NCBI GenBank assembly: GCA_964657325.1
Contig: CAZZVE010000007.1
Coordinates: forward strand, 11,457 to 75,456
Source: JBBQVS01 sp964657325
Lineage (GTDB): Bacteria; Chloroflexota; Ktedonobacteria; Ktedonobacterales; Ktedonobacteraceae
Direction of reading: 5' to 3'
DNA length: 64,000 nucleotides
In this document: positions 9,041-18,201 of the stretch, piece by piece
Layout: every line of letters starts with the position of its first letter
How positions within the stretch are numbered: the first letter of the stretch is position 1
Translations under genes and position numbers: made by a program
The notes under the pieces: model-generated
Seen by the model: the letters and a program-made list of their open reading frames with translations, nothing else
Told to the model about the DNA's origin: nothing
The model's database searches: none

Positions 9041-9852
9041 TTAGACAACTCTGCTACCCACTCCTATCTCTTTCCCGGCACTCGTTGTCTTCACAGCATC
9101 TTTGGAATTCTCGATGACGGCAGCCACTCCCTCGACAGCCGTTTTCTCAATGCCACCCACAGTCTCCTCTGGTGCCGCGGTGACACGTATGCCGGCAATA
9201 AAGTCGTAGGTCTCCTAGTGCGGCACCAATTAATGGACCAAAGAGAAAGACGGTGAAGACTTGTACGAAGTTGACCTGACTAGGGTCAACGAAGAGTTCA
9301 ACAATGGCTGGTCCGAAAGTACGTGCAAAATTGAGCGATAAACTACTGGGATTCACTAAAGCCACTATTTCGGCGAAAATGACCATAGCGACGATCAAAC
9401 CACCCCAGCCTGCGGGTGCACACCTGTCAAAGAGACAACCGCCCACGATGAAGAGCAAGATAAAGGCTGCAATCACCTCGGCAAAAAATGCCTGTACATA
9501 GTTGGTATTGGCTGCGAAAACATTTTGACCCAGACCAACTTGTCTGGCTGCTGGAAGACCGATATATAGCAGAATGCCAGCCGCACCGATCACCGATCCA
9601 ATGAGTTGCGCAGTGAAGTAGACCCATGCGATCCGCCAAGGGAGGCGTTTGGTCACTGCCAGAGCAAAGGTAACAGAGGGATTCACATGCCCTCCAGAAA
9701 TGTGGCCCAGACCATAGATAGCTGCTGCGATGATAAAGCCGACCGTTAAAGCGATCATTCCTCGGTCAGCTATCGTGAATGTCGCTTTGCCTCCACTGTT
9801 TACTAGTAAGACTAGTGTAGCAGGAATGGAACCGATACCGACTAGGACGAGT
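9041..9852 (-). pseudogene. Aquaporin (MIP) pseudogene, partial duplicate of 33035-33916
   Basis: Near-identical in sequence to the intact MIP gene at 33035-33916, including its 3' flank back to about 8937. The 5' part is missing: similarity stops at 9852, where CoA-ligase sequence begins. Small deletions around 9210-9225 throw the C-terminus out of frame (compare GALTYDFIAG in the intact copy), and a codon is lost near the second NPS motif. GHISGGHVNPSVTF and LVNPSSLSLNFARTFGPA remain readable. It cannot encode a working channel. Confidence 0.88.
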
Positions 9853-10131
9853 CGCCGTTTCGAGGAACGATTTCACGTTCCTATCCTCGATGGCATCGGC
9901 TGCACAGAGATGTTGCAGACCTTCATCAGTAACAGCTCCGACGACATTCGCCCCGGTAGCTCAGGCAAACCGATTCCAGGCTATGAAGCACGAATCGTGG
10001 ATGAGCAGGGACAAGATGTGCCAGTAGTCGCAGTGGGGAGCCTGCTCGCGTGTGGTGATAGTGCAGCAACGTCCTATTGGAACAAGCATGAGAAGTCGAA
10101 AGAGGTTTTTCGAGGCCAGTGGGTTGCGACG
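9853..10131 (+). pseudogene. Benzoate-CoA ligase fragment, duplicate of about 41578-41858
   Basis: The stretch reads RRFEERFHVPILDG, then CTEMLQTFISN and GKPIPGYEARIVDEQG in the same frame as the intact ligase at 40634-42226, with a few substitutions. It begins abruptly at the junction with the aquaporin pseudogene and stops matching after GQWVATG. It has no start codon of its own and is an internal gene fragment. It lies on the opposite coding strand to the adjoining aquaporin fragment. Confidence 0.9.
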
Positions 10132-10240
10132 GGATCTCCTTGCACAGAAGATGACGGAGAACTCAGAAAGAACCTGGACATGGCAATAAGGTAGAAAGTC
10201 TGTATCGAGAGACTCGTTAAAGGAGGAAACGATGGCCATT

Positions 10241-10305
10241 TGTCATTATCCTCATGGCCTTGCAGATTAATAATATCATAGTTTTGCAGAGAATTGCTGG
10301 TTTCC
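10241..10305. repeat. Dispersed CATAGTTTTGCAGA repeat, copy 1
   Basis: Begins TGTCATTATCCTCATGGCC, continues to ATCATAGTTTTGCAGAGAAT and ends in GCTGGTTTCC. It is shared with copies at 14477, 15975, 27474, 30866, 42280 and 62785. Compared with the copy at 15975, about 125 bases after GGTTTCC are absent here, after which the two loci resume similarity. Confidence 0.8.
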
Positions 10306-10504
10306 TTGCGCCTTTCTGTACGAGTTTGCTCAAGACGGCTTTCCAAGTCGTGAAGCCGCTTAGGCTCGAGACGAGACTCGTTTGTATCCCCATCCTAGAA
10401 CCCATATCCCAAAGTGCTTGCACACGCTTTTCTCAGTTATAAAGAGAGTATGCTATACTACTACAATAAAGCAAGACTCTCTTTATCGCTGGGAAAGACT
10501 GCTT

Positions 10505-11815
10505 ATGAGTACTAATCGTCCCCTCGACCCACGCTTGCAACAGGTATTGGAATTTCCACTTGTGAGTGGGATATTTGGGCGTCGTTCGCGTCGTTTTGGC
10601 TATGGCATGACCATACCGAGTGGACCTCTTGCGTATACTTCACAACACGACCCACTTCCTCTCTGTGAGCTTGAACGGGCACTGTTACTTGCAGCAGGTA
10701 CGGGAGTCACTGGCTGGAACTTCGGCATTCCTTTTACTGTGAACCAGAGCGATACATTAAGCAACTATAGTTTACGTATGACCGGTCGCACTATTCCTTC
10801 GGCAGCCACCATTGGAACGAGTGAATTGTTCTTTACCGACGACTCTGGTATCTATGTGACGCGCACACGCGATATTCCACCGGAACGACTCAGCGAATTG
10901 ACAGGCGGACAGGACGATGTGGCCCGCATTCTCGCGCATACACGAGCCGCGACACTGCAATTACGCAAGGAACGGCTCTTTCTTCCTAGAGAAGCTCCTC
11001 ATTATGACGAGCACAACCTCTGGAATAGCAATCAGCCCGGCACTACCCTCTTTATGCCGATAGGCGATGTGGGACAACAGCTCCTCGCTCTCCTCGCAAT
11101 GTATGTCTCCAATGGCTATACCCTCTACGATGATTACAAGAACTGCTTAGGTGGTAAGCTCGAACCCTTTATTCGGACAGGGGTTATTCAAGATACGCCA
11201 CAGTTGCGTTTTTCGCTCTCTCACATTGAACAAGCGGCATACGCGACAGTCGCAATGGAGCTTGCTTTAATAGGACAAAACATTGTGCTGATGATGCAGG
11301 CGATTGGGTTAGGTGGCTGGATGTATTCTGGTATCTTCCCATATAGCGCATTGGGAGCCTTTGCCAGTGAGGGAGTCCCTGGGCTTGGTTTTCGCTTTGC
11401 GCATCGGGAAGAGTGGACATTACCTAATCCTGTCGGGCTTGATGGCTATTATGAATCGCTCTGTCCGCCGTATGTCCCGGACATGTATGAGGCAGCTCAC
11501 AAGTTGGCAGAACGGAAGTTTGGTGCAGGTGGAACTTATGATGCGACAACGGGTGGGCCATTTCGAGAGAGTAGTGAGATAAAAGCGACTGCTCAACCAT
11601 ATACGCAGGCGCAGATTGATTGTATTGGTGAGATGGCGCAACACATTTACAGCACCTACGGACGCTTCCCCGCACGCTTCCCAACTATTCTTTTACGCAT
11701 TTATACTCAGGCACATCATCTTGAGCAGGCATTTTATGATCAGTTCTTCGGTCCTGAGGCGTATCTCGACACTCATGCAGCACACATGCAACTCTGGCAT
11801 CCAGAGCAGTGTTAA
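10505..11815 (+). CDS. Unknown protein, possibly nitroreductase-like; duplicated at 18202-19514
   Basis: 436 residues starting MSTNRPLDPRLQQV. I do not recognise the family with certainty. The N-terminal FGRRSRRFGYGMTIPSGPL followed by LCELERALLLAAGTGVTGWN recalls the Arg-Ser-Arg and helix pattern with which nitroreductase-type flavoenzymes begin, but this is weak. No signal peptide or clear membrane helix is seen. ATG 10505 is chosen because it follows GGGAAAGA and because the duplicate's similarity starts at the same point; upstream sequence is a shared non-coding leader with TATACT at about 10451. The paralogous copy is frameshifted, so this is the working one. Confidence 0.7.
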   Translation: MSTNRPLDPRLQQVLEFPLVSGIFGRRSRRFGYGMTIPSGPLAYTSQHDPLPLCELERALLLAAGTGVTGWNFGIPFTVNQSDTLSNYSLRMTGRTIPSAATIGTSELFFTDDSGIYVTRTRDIPPERLSELTGGQDDVARILAHTRAATLQLRKERLFLPREAPHYDEHNLWNSNQPGTTLFMPIGDVGQQLLALLAMYVSNGYTLYDDYKNCLGGKLEPFIRTGVIQDTPQLRFSLSHIEQAAYATVAMELALIGQNIVLMMQAIGLGGWMYSGIFPYSALGAFASEGVPGLGFRFAHREEWTLPNPVGLDGYYESLCPPYVPDMYEAAHKLAERKFGAGGTYDATTGGPFRESSEIKATAQPYTQAQIDCIGEMAQHIYSTYGRFPARFPTILLRIYTQAHHLEQAFYDQFFGPEAYLDTHAAHMQLWHPEQC

Positions 11816-12428
11816 ACACACCCTGCAACGAGCTTACCAACATTGATCGGATCTAAACCAGCTAGTTCCCAGCAACCCACTAGTGGAGGTTCGAAAGCCA
11901 GACGGGTCTCCACGAAAAGGTGACCATGTGCGATTACCTGAGGCAATAGTTCTCCACCCGCAGGTGCATAGCCAACAGACGTGACGTGCATACCAGGTGA
12001 GAGCCAGTCGAGGCGTATCACCGGCTCAACCGATGATCGCCAGCACCCGGTGTCTGTGGATGCCAGAAGCTTGGTCGAGAGGGCTACTGATCCGGCTGTC
12101 CGCAGGGCTGTAATGTAGTTCCCGTCTATAAACGAGAGGGGAGTACCCGTTTGAGGATCAAACAAACATATGAGGGCCTGATGCGAGGGGATGCCAGCCT
12201 GTTTGTTCCCGTGAAAGATGGAGACCAACTTGACGATGATTTCTCGTCCTTGTTGATCGGCTGGCATGGAAAGCAAGAATCCCATGTTGGGTACAGCAAC
12301 CTCATTATGTTTGGGTACAGCAACGAGACCACTACTTTGCGCCTGAAGCCCTCGGAAAGCTGGTTCAAGAGTGCGTCAGGATCCAATAGTCGCCGGACTT
12401 CCGTTTCATTGAGCATTAAGATATCCAT
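11812..12428 (-). pseudogene. Ornithine cyclodeaminase/mu-crystallin family pseudogene
   Basis: Two frames carry family sequence: an N-terminus (MDILMLNETEVRRLLDPDAL) and, after a frameshift near 12290, HQALICLFDPQTGTPLSFID, ALRTAGSVALSTKLLA and later WLSPGMHVTSVGYAPAGGEL. The NAD-binding Rossmann segment that should lie between the last two is missing (the protein jumps from STKLLASTDTG to SVEPVIRL), so there is an internal deletion as well as a frameshift. Family enzymes are about 320 residues; this locus has space for about 205. Confidence 0.8.
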
Positions 12429-12455
12429 ACGTACCTCCTAAGTTCCTCACTAACT

Positions 12456-14360
12456 CTACGCTGGCTGATACAGCGCGAAGTGGCTTACGAGGATGGTTCC
12501 ACCAGCATCGACAGCAAGACCCACGGTGCCCGTGGAATAAATACCATTGTTGACATTGCCGACTTTATGACTATTAGCATAAAAGCTAAAACTGGCACCA
12601 TTCACAACAACATCTATGGTAACGGCAGTATGAACATTGCCAAAAGTACCGCTGGCGATTTCTGTTCGTGCCGCTGTCGTGTTGTTGTACACATACGCCC
12701 CCCATGTGCCATCAAAATGAACCAGAAATGTATAGACACCTTGCTGATTTCCTGGCTGGTTGCGAAAATAGATACCAAAGTCAGCACTTGATGTTTGTGC
12801 TTGCTGTATAGTTGTCTCGATCACATAATTCGACAGTGAGAATTGTCCACTCGGAAGGGACGTAAGGAAGGTTCCTACAAGGTCTGGTGCGTTTCCGTGA
12901 GGATTACTTATTTGCGTTCCCATCTGTTGGCACAGAACAGTCGGTGTATTGTAATCGACCCATTGTTCGCCGCCATTATCGCACTCATTGCCTGTACCAG
13001 ACGCCGCTCCAGGATCAGTGGCCGAATAGAGCAAGGCCCCTTTAGGAACGGGGGCTGTTTGGATCGTAGGTGTTCTCTGAGGCGTATTCGGTGTTCCTGT
13101 CACTGTTGCAGTTGCTCTTGTCTGACTCGTTGAAGTAGCATCCGTTGGAGCAATCCCAACGGGTTGTGTTCCCCTTGATTGAGGAGCTGTTCCCGTTCCT
13201 GCATTCCCATTCTTTAATTGTAGACCAACCAGCACACCACCGCCGATGAGAACAAGAATCAAGAGCACGCCCACGAAAATTAGGAGCCGTGGTTGTCCAG
13301 TTGTTGTTCTATTCGCAAAGGTCGAAAATCCAGCTGGAGGTGTTATTGGGTGATCCGTTCCTGTCGTATTCCGTATGGTGTTTTCTGCATCATGACTCGC
13401 TGACTTTATTTCTATTCCTTGCTCAGCTCTTCCTCTTGAAGCAACGAGAGGGAAGGGAGTAGCCGGAATCGTCTTTTCAAACGTTGATGAACTATCAGGG
13501 TGCAAAGTGGGGTTGAGTACATGCTGAAGGGCTTGAGCTAATGTACCTGCTGATTGAAAACGGTTCTCAGGCGATTTAGCAAGGGCATTCTGGACAATAA
13601 CATCTATCTGTGCTGGTAAATCTGGACGTAATGCACAAAGGGATGGAGGCGCATCATGCACATGCATCTTTGCCATTGAGTAAAATGTCTCCCCCTTGAA
13701 GGGAACCTGACCACAAAGCATTTGATACAGAAGAATACCCAATGCATATACATCGGCACGATAATCTACTGTTCCTCCCGTAAACATCTCTGGAGCCATA
13801 TATTGAGGTGTGCCAAGAATAGTGTCCGCTCGGGTCAAGGTTGCAGAGGTTGTGCTTGCATTCTCCTGCAAAATTCGAGCGATCCCGAAGTCAGTGAGTA
13901 TCAGCCTTCCATCATCGGCGAGCAAAAAATTGGCGGGTTTGAGGTCACGATGAAGCACATGATGCGCATGTGCGTAGTCAAGTGCCGACGCTGCCTGCGA
14001 CATATAACTCATGATATCGACGAGCGGAAGCCTATGATGTAAGCTCATTACCTGTTGCAAACTTCCTCCTGAAAGAAAAGGCATAACAAGGTAGGGTATA
14101 CTGTCTTGTTCTCCATATTCATAGATAGGGATGATGTTAACATGCTGAAGTTGAGCAATGATGTCGGCCTCGCGTTGGAATCGTGCAAGAAACTCGCTGT
14201 ACTTTTGACCGTCTATTAACTCAGGAAGTAATACTTTTACTGCCACGAGACGATGTGGGCGTGTTTGCTGTGCAAGATACACGGCTCCCATACCGCCTCG
14301 TCCAATAAGTTTTTGAAGTGTACATGTTCCCACAGTTTTACCGACAAGATTGTCACTCAT
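12456..14360 (-). CDS. Membrane Ser/Thr protein kinase with extracellular sensor-like domain
   Basis: 634 residues. The N-terminal kinase domain has the glycine loop GRGGMGAVYLAQQ, the ATP-binding Lys in VAVKVLL, the catalytic HRDLKPANFLL, DFGIA and GTPQYMAPE. A Ser/Thr/Pro-rich linker follows, then one transmembrane helix (LLIFVGVLLILVLIGGGVLV, about residues 355-375), a second Thr/Pro-rich linker and a roughly 190-residue C-terminal domain that looks beta-rich, like concanavalin/LamG-type folds. Family knowledge: such kinases sense external ligands and phosphorylate cytoplasmic targets. The ATG follows AAGGCA. It is monocistronic by spacing. Confidence 0.92.
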   Translation of the reverse strand: MSDNLVGKTVGTCTLQKLIGRGGMGAVYLAQQTRPHRLVAVKVLLPELIDGQKYSEFLARFQREADIIAQLQHVNIIPIYEYGEQDSIPYLVMPFLSGGSLQQVMSLHHRLPLVDIMSYMSQAASALDYAHAHHVLHRDLKPANFLLADDGRLILTDFGIARILQENASTTSATLTRADTILGTPQYMAPEMFTGGTVDYRADVYALGILLYQMLCGQVPFKGETFYSMAKMHVHDAPPSLCALRPDLPAQIDVIVQNALAKSPENRFQSAGTLAQALQHVLNPTLHPDSSSTFEKTIPATPFPLVASRGRAEQGIEIKSASHDAENTIRNTTGTDHPITPPAGFSTFANRTTTGQPRLLIFVGVLLILVLIGGGVLVGLQLKNGNAGTGTAPQSRGTQPVGIAPTDATSTSQTRATATVTGTPNTPQRTPTIQTAPVPKGALLYSATDPGAASGTGNECDNGGEQWVDYNTPTVLCQQMGTQISNPHGNAPDLVGTFLTSLPSGQFSLSNYVIETTIQQAQTSSADFGIYFRNQPGNQQGVYTFLVHFDGTWGAYVYNNTTAARTEIASGTFGNVHTAVTIDVVVNGASFSFYANSHKVGNVNNGIYSTGTVGLAVDAGGTILVSHFALYQPA

Positions 14361-14476
14361 ATTGCCTTGTATCTATCCTTTCATTGTATTTCAACTTATT
14401 CTGTCTCAAAGAACGATTACACGTATGTGCTCCAACCATGCTTACAAAAATGCAAGTGGAAAAATGAAATGAGCAC

Positions 14477-14522
14477 AACATACCCACGGTCTTGCAGATT
14501 GATAATACCATAGTTTTGCAGA
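14477..14522. repeat. Dispersed CATAGTTTTGCAGA repeat, copy 2
   Basis: ACATACCCACGGTCTTGCAG is followed by ATAATACCATAGTTTTGCAG, as in the other copies. Downstream, GATCGTGGACAAAAGACAGC resembles the sequence after copy 5 (GAGCGTGGACGAAAAGATAG). Confidence 0.75.
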
Positions 14523-14560
14523 GAGCCGCATCGTTCTGATCGTGGACAAAAGACAGCTAA

Positions 14561-14827
14561 CGGTTCTGTCAGAATTCAGAGAAAGGCTAGTCTTAGACAC
14601 AATTTGCAGGTATGATGAGGGCACAACTTCTCTGATCTGGAGTGCCTCATGAACTGTCCATATTGTGCCTCGATCACCACCAATGAACACATTCAGAAGA
14701 CCACGCTTGGCTCTCGAACGTTCCGTTGCTCACCTTGTCAACGCCGCTTCAACGAGCGTACAGGGACGCCGTTCAACTTCCTCGAATATCCCACTGATGT
14801 GGTTCTGCCTCAGTTCTGACAGAACCG
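14561..14827. mobile_element. Miniature IS6-like remnant bounded by inverted repeats
   Basis: Ends 14561-14576 (CGGTTCTGTCAGAATT) and 14812-14827 are inverted repeats with one mismatch. A further TTCTGTCAGAACG lies at about 14849. Inside is a zinc-ribbon transposase N-terminus that stops early. The roughly 267-base size and loss of the catalytic part suggest an internally deleted, non-autonomous element. Confidence 0.6.
14649..14819 (+). pseudogene. IS6-like transposase N-terminal fragment
   Basis: 56 codons read MNCPYCASITTNEHIQKT, then FRCSPCQRRFNERTGTPFN and EYPTDVVLPQF before a stop. The CPYC...CSPC zinc ribbon followed by RRFNERTGTPF and YPTD is the usual opening of many IS6-type transposases. 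The DDE catalytic core is absent. Confidence 0.7.
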
Positions 14828-15036
14828 GATGGTGTGAGTCTTTTTTTCTGTCAGAACGCGAAGTACGTCGCCAGCCGTACCGCGTGATTATCGGGTAACG
14901 GGATAGAAAAGCACCTCATTTCCGTTTTTCTCTCCTTGCAAAGGAAGAGAACTATGGTATCTTGAAGTAACAAAAAAGGGTACAGGTTTTCGGACGAAGA
15001 GAAGCGAATCCAGATGGCAAAGAAAGGAACGATATC

Positions 15037-15939
15037 ATGACAACAATCACACCTCATTTATGGTTTGACAAAGAAGCGAAAGAGGCCGCCGAGTTTTACA
15101 CGTCTTTACTACCTGATTCAAAAGTGACAAGTACCATTACATTGCACGATACCCCCTCAGGCGATTGTGATCTTGTTTCGTTTGTCCTCGCCAATCAACC
15201 ATTCATGGCGATTAGTGCTGGCCCGTTTTTTGCATTCAATCCTTCGGTTTCATTTATTCTCAACTTTGATCCATCACAAGACAGAGATGCACGAGTGCAT
15301 TTAGATCAGCTATGGGAGAAGTTGTCGGAAGGCGGTACAGCTCTTATGCCTCTTGATTCCTACCCGTTCAGCGAACACTACGGCTGGGTACAGGACAGAT
15401 ATGGGCTTTCCTGGCAGCTCATGCTCACGAATCCCGTAGGCGAAGAGCGACCCTTCATCACTCCATCGCTGATGTTTACAGGCAGTAACGTCGGTCATGC
15501 CGAAGCCGCAATGAATTTGTATTGTTCCATCTTTAAAGACTCCCGGCGGGGCACGACCGCTCGTTATCCTCAAGGGATGGAGTCGGATAAGGAAGGAACG
15601 ATTATGTTCGCCGACTTCTCACTCCTGGGAACCTGGCTTGCCGCTATGGACAGTGCAAGAGAACATCATTTTACGTTCAATGAAGCTATCTCTTTTCTTG
15701 TGCCATGCCAAACGCAAGCAGAAATCGACTACTACTGGGAGAAGCTCTCTGCTGATCCACAAGCCGAACAATGTGGCTGGCTCAAAGACCAGTTTGGTCT
15801 CTCCTGGCAAATCTGGCCTACGGCGATGGGCGAGATGATGCAAAACGGTACGCCTGAGCAGATGAAGCGGGTCACACAGGCGTTCTTGTCGATGAAGAAA
15901 TTCGATCTTACCATCTTAGAAAGAGCGTATGAAGGATAG
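15037..15939 (+). CDS. Tandem PhnB-like VOC family protein
   Basis: 300 residues made of two PhnB-like vicinal-oxygen-chelate halves. Half one begins ITPHLWFDKEAKEAAEFYTS and ends YGLSWQLML; half two begins ITPSLMFTGSNVGHAEAAMN and ends FGLSWQIWP, so the domain is duplicated within the gene. Annotation pipelines often call such proteins 3-demethylubiquinone methyltransferase-like, but there is no methyltransferase motif; binding of a metal or small ligand is the safer view. AAAGGAA precedes the ATG. It is a single gene with a hairpin directly behind it. Confidence 0.85.
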   Translation: MTTITPHLWFDKEAKEAAEFYTSLLPDSKVTSTITLHDTPSGDCDLVSFVLANQPFMAISAGPFFAFNPSVSFILNFDPSQDRDARVHLDQLWEKLSEGGTALMPLDSYPFSEHYGWVQDRYGLSWQLMLTNPVGEERPFITPSLMFTGSNVGHAEAAMNLYCSIFKDSRRGTTARYPQGMESDKEGTIMFADFSLLGTWLAAMDSAREHHFTFNEAISFLVPCQTQAEIDYYWEKLSADPQAEQCGWLKDQFGLSWQIWPTAMGEMMQNGTPEQMKRVTQAFLSMKKFDLTILERAYEG

Positions 15940-15940
15940 G

Positions 15941-15972
15941 TATAGTGGACCCGAATGTATGGGTCCACTATA
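15941..15972 (+). terminator. Hairpin after the VOC gene
   Basis: Arms TATAGTGGACCC (15941-15952) and 15961-15972 are exact inverted repeats starting two bases after the stop codon. There is no T-run behind, so factor-independent termination is likely but imperfect. Confidence 0.6.
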
Positions 15973-15974
15973 AT

Positions 15975-16165
15975 GCAAAACCTATGGGTTAAATGACATA
16001 TGTGTCATTATACCCATGGTCTTGCAGATTGCTAATACCATAGTTTTGCAGAGAATTGCTGGTTTCCCTCATGGAATGAGCTAGCTTTTGCTCTATTCGC
16101 CATAGGCTACCTGACAAGAAACTGATAAGTAGGACCATAGTTTTGCAGAGAAACTTCACAAATAG
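15975..16165. repeat. Dispersed CATAGTTTTGCAGA repeat, copy 3 (long form)
   Basis: Contains the imperfect palindrome GCAAAACCTATGGGT...ACCCATGGTCTTGC, then ACCATAGTTTTGCAGAGAAT and, about 95 bases later, a second ACCATAGTTTTGCAGAGAAA followed by CTTCACA. The same order is found in copies 5 and 6. Confidence 0.8.
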
Positions 16166-16238
16166 TAGTACTACGTCTTCATCGCGCCTTTCTGTACGAG
16201 TTTGCTCACGACGGCTTTCCACGTTGTGAAGCTCCTTA

Positions 16239-18054
16239 ACGTGAGTTCGATACTGTTGGCGAACCCTCCATTAAGCGGCTAAAGCGGCAAAACGTGAGGT
16301 CCGAGTTTTCGCCCAGGGAGTTCCCGACCGCCATTGCACGAGGCGAAGGATATTGGTTGCCACCGCTGAAAGAATGTGCTGGAGGTGTGTTTTCTTGAGA
16401 CCAATGTAACGAGATTTACGTAGACCAGTATTACGAGTCGTTTGCGAGAAGGTCCCTTCAATCCCCGCTCGTCCATGATATATACTCCTAAATTCCTCCG
16501 TTTGTTGACGCACACGAGCTGCCTGCAAGAGTTCATGACGCTCTTGAGGAAAACGCAGCGTCATGCTTCGTCCTGTCTTTTGTGCATCGGTGCATGTTTC
16601 GCGGGCAGGGCACACTTGACAGGTCTGTTTCGGAAAGAAGATTTGCACGATTGACTCTCCCTTCGTGTCTTGGTTGAGATACCAGGCGCAACTCTGTTGT
16701 CCTTGTGGACAGGTAACCTGTTGACGTTGCCAATCAATTTGAAACTGCTCCACATCCAGGGCTCCTGGAGTGCGAGCTTGCCAACTCGGATCGACATGAA
16801 CAGGGCCTATCAAATCAATGTCGTGGGTTTCTCGGCTGTACAAAATCCGCTTAGCACTGATATAGCCTGCATCGACGAGGTGTTGTGTGGGAAGGAGCCC
16901 TTTCGCCGCTAAATCCTCCTGGATGGGAACAAGAGCATCATGCTCTTGTTCAATTGCTGGTACCGTTTCGACCTGCGTCATGAGATGGGGAAGATCATCC
17001 TCACAGCATTCAGAGAGATGCACTTTGTATCCCATCCACTCGAATGATCGCTTTTTGCCATAGCGAACCTCTGGATCATAGGGAGAACGAATCCACTCTC
17101 CAACAGGTGGCATCTCCTTTGGGGTTAGGCGAGAGACCTATGCTTGCTCGCGGCGATATTGTTGCTTCCAGACCTCTGACATGGTTTGGATCGCTGGGAG
17201 CTTCTCAAGCCATTCCATGTCTTTCGCTTGCCGGATACGAGCCAGCAAAAAGAAGCCATCTTCACCAATCGTGGTACTGGGGGCATCACGCTCGCCTTTG
17301 TCTTTAGGGAGACGGTAATCTTCCATTCGTTGCCCATACCGATCAAACCATTCTGGCTTGACCTGCTGCTTCAACCATTCTGGGACGACAGTTGCCAACA
17401 CATTGAGAGCGGAACGCAATGTTTCTCCGACCAGTTCAAGGGAATTGAGGACTTTGACTGCTCCTAGCACATGGGTGGCATCGGTTCGTTGCCGTCCACG
17501 AGCACGAAGATAGCCTCGTTGCCGACACAGGTCGAGGAAGGTATCCAGCAACTTGTTTTCCAGACTCCCTTGTGAGCCTCCGATCCCGAAATTCTGAGAG
17601 CACCGAATAATGAAATCCACCGTCGTTGAGGGGAAGCGAGAGAGCATATTTCCAGTCAATCCGTGCTCGAATCGCTTCGGCAGCTTGTCGATCACTGAGA
17701 TTTTCTGCAAACTGCATCACGCCGATGAGAGCAAGACGCCAAGGCGCAATCGCGGGCTGCCCGACTTCCGCATAGACACTCGCAAAAAGCTCATCATCAT
17801 AGATGCTTCCCAATTCATCACGCATTTGTAAGTAGACATTGCCTGACGGAAAGGCTGCCTTTGCAACCAAGACAGTCTCTGGCGGAATCGGAGGAAGACC
17901 GCTTCTCTGGAGACTCATCGACTCACTATCCTTTCTCACATCTTCTTGTTAGAAAAAGCGTGAAATATGCCTTTTTATCTCTTTCACAAGAGACCTTTTT
18001 CCCTTTGATTGTATCTTCTCTTTTTAGGGTTCGCCAACAGTATCGAACTCACGT
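16239..18054 (-). mobile_element. IS1182-like insertion sequence with 29-bp ends and 6-bp target duplication
   Basis: A 1816-bp element. Left end 16239-16267 (starting ACGTGAGTTCGATACTGTTG) and right end 18026-18054 are perfect inverted repeats. TCCTTA flanks both sides (16233-16238 and 18055-18060), and the related locus near 10352 shows the uninterrupted site, confirming both the boundaries and the insertion. The single transposase gene is defective. The insertion sits in the leader of the duplicated unknown gene. Confidence 0.92.
16271..17918 (-). pseudogene. IS1182-like transposase, broken by a frameshift and a stop
   Basis: Reads MSLQRSGLPPIPPETVLVAK, WRLALIGVMQFAENLSDRQA and HYSVLSEFRDR in one frame, then shifts by one base near 17590 into NKLLDTFLDLCRQRGYLRAR and TDATHVLGAVKVLN. 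An in-frame TAG at 17138-17140 follows YRREQA, after which SRLTPKEMPPVGEWIRSPYD, the Cys cluster CQVCPARETC and GRAGIEGTFSQTTRNTG continue in the same frame. The full-length protein would be about 550 residues. With two lesions it can move only if another copy supplies transposase. Confidence 0.88.
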
Positions 18055-18201
18055 TCCTTAGACTCGAGACGAGACTCGTTTGTATCCTCATCCTAGAACC
18101 CATATCCCAAAGAGCTAGCACACGTTTTCCCCAGTGGTAAAGAGAGTATGGTGTACTACTACAATAAAGCACACCCTCTTTATCGCCGGGGAAGACTGCT
18201 T

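Noticed and set aside
16239..18054. Programmed frameshifting to make the IS1182-like transposase
   Set aside because: Besides the frameshift there is an in-frame TAG, and this family normally uses a single frame; decay is simpler.
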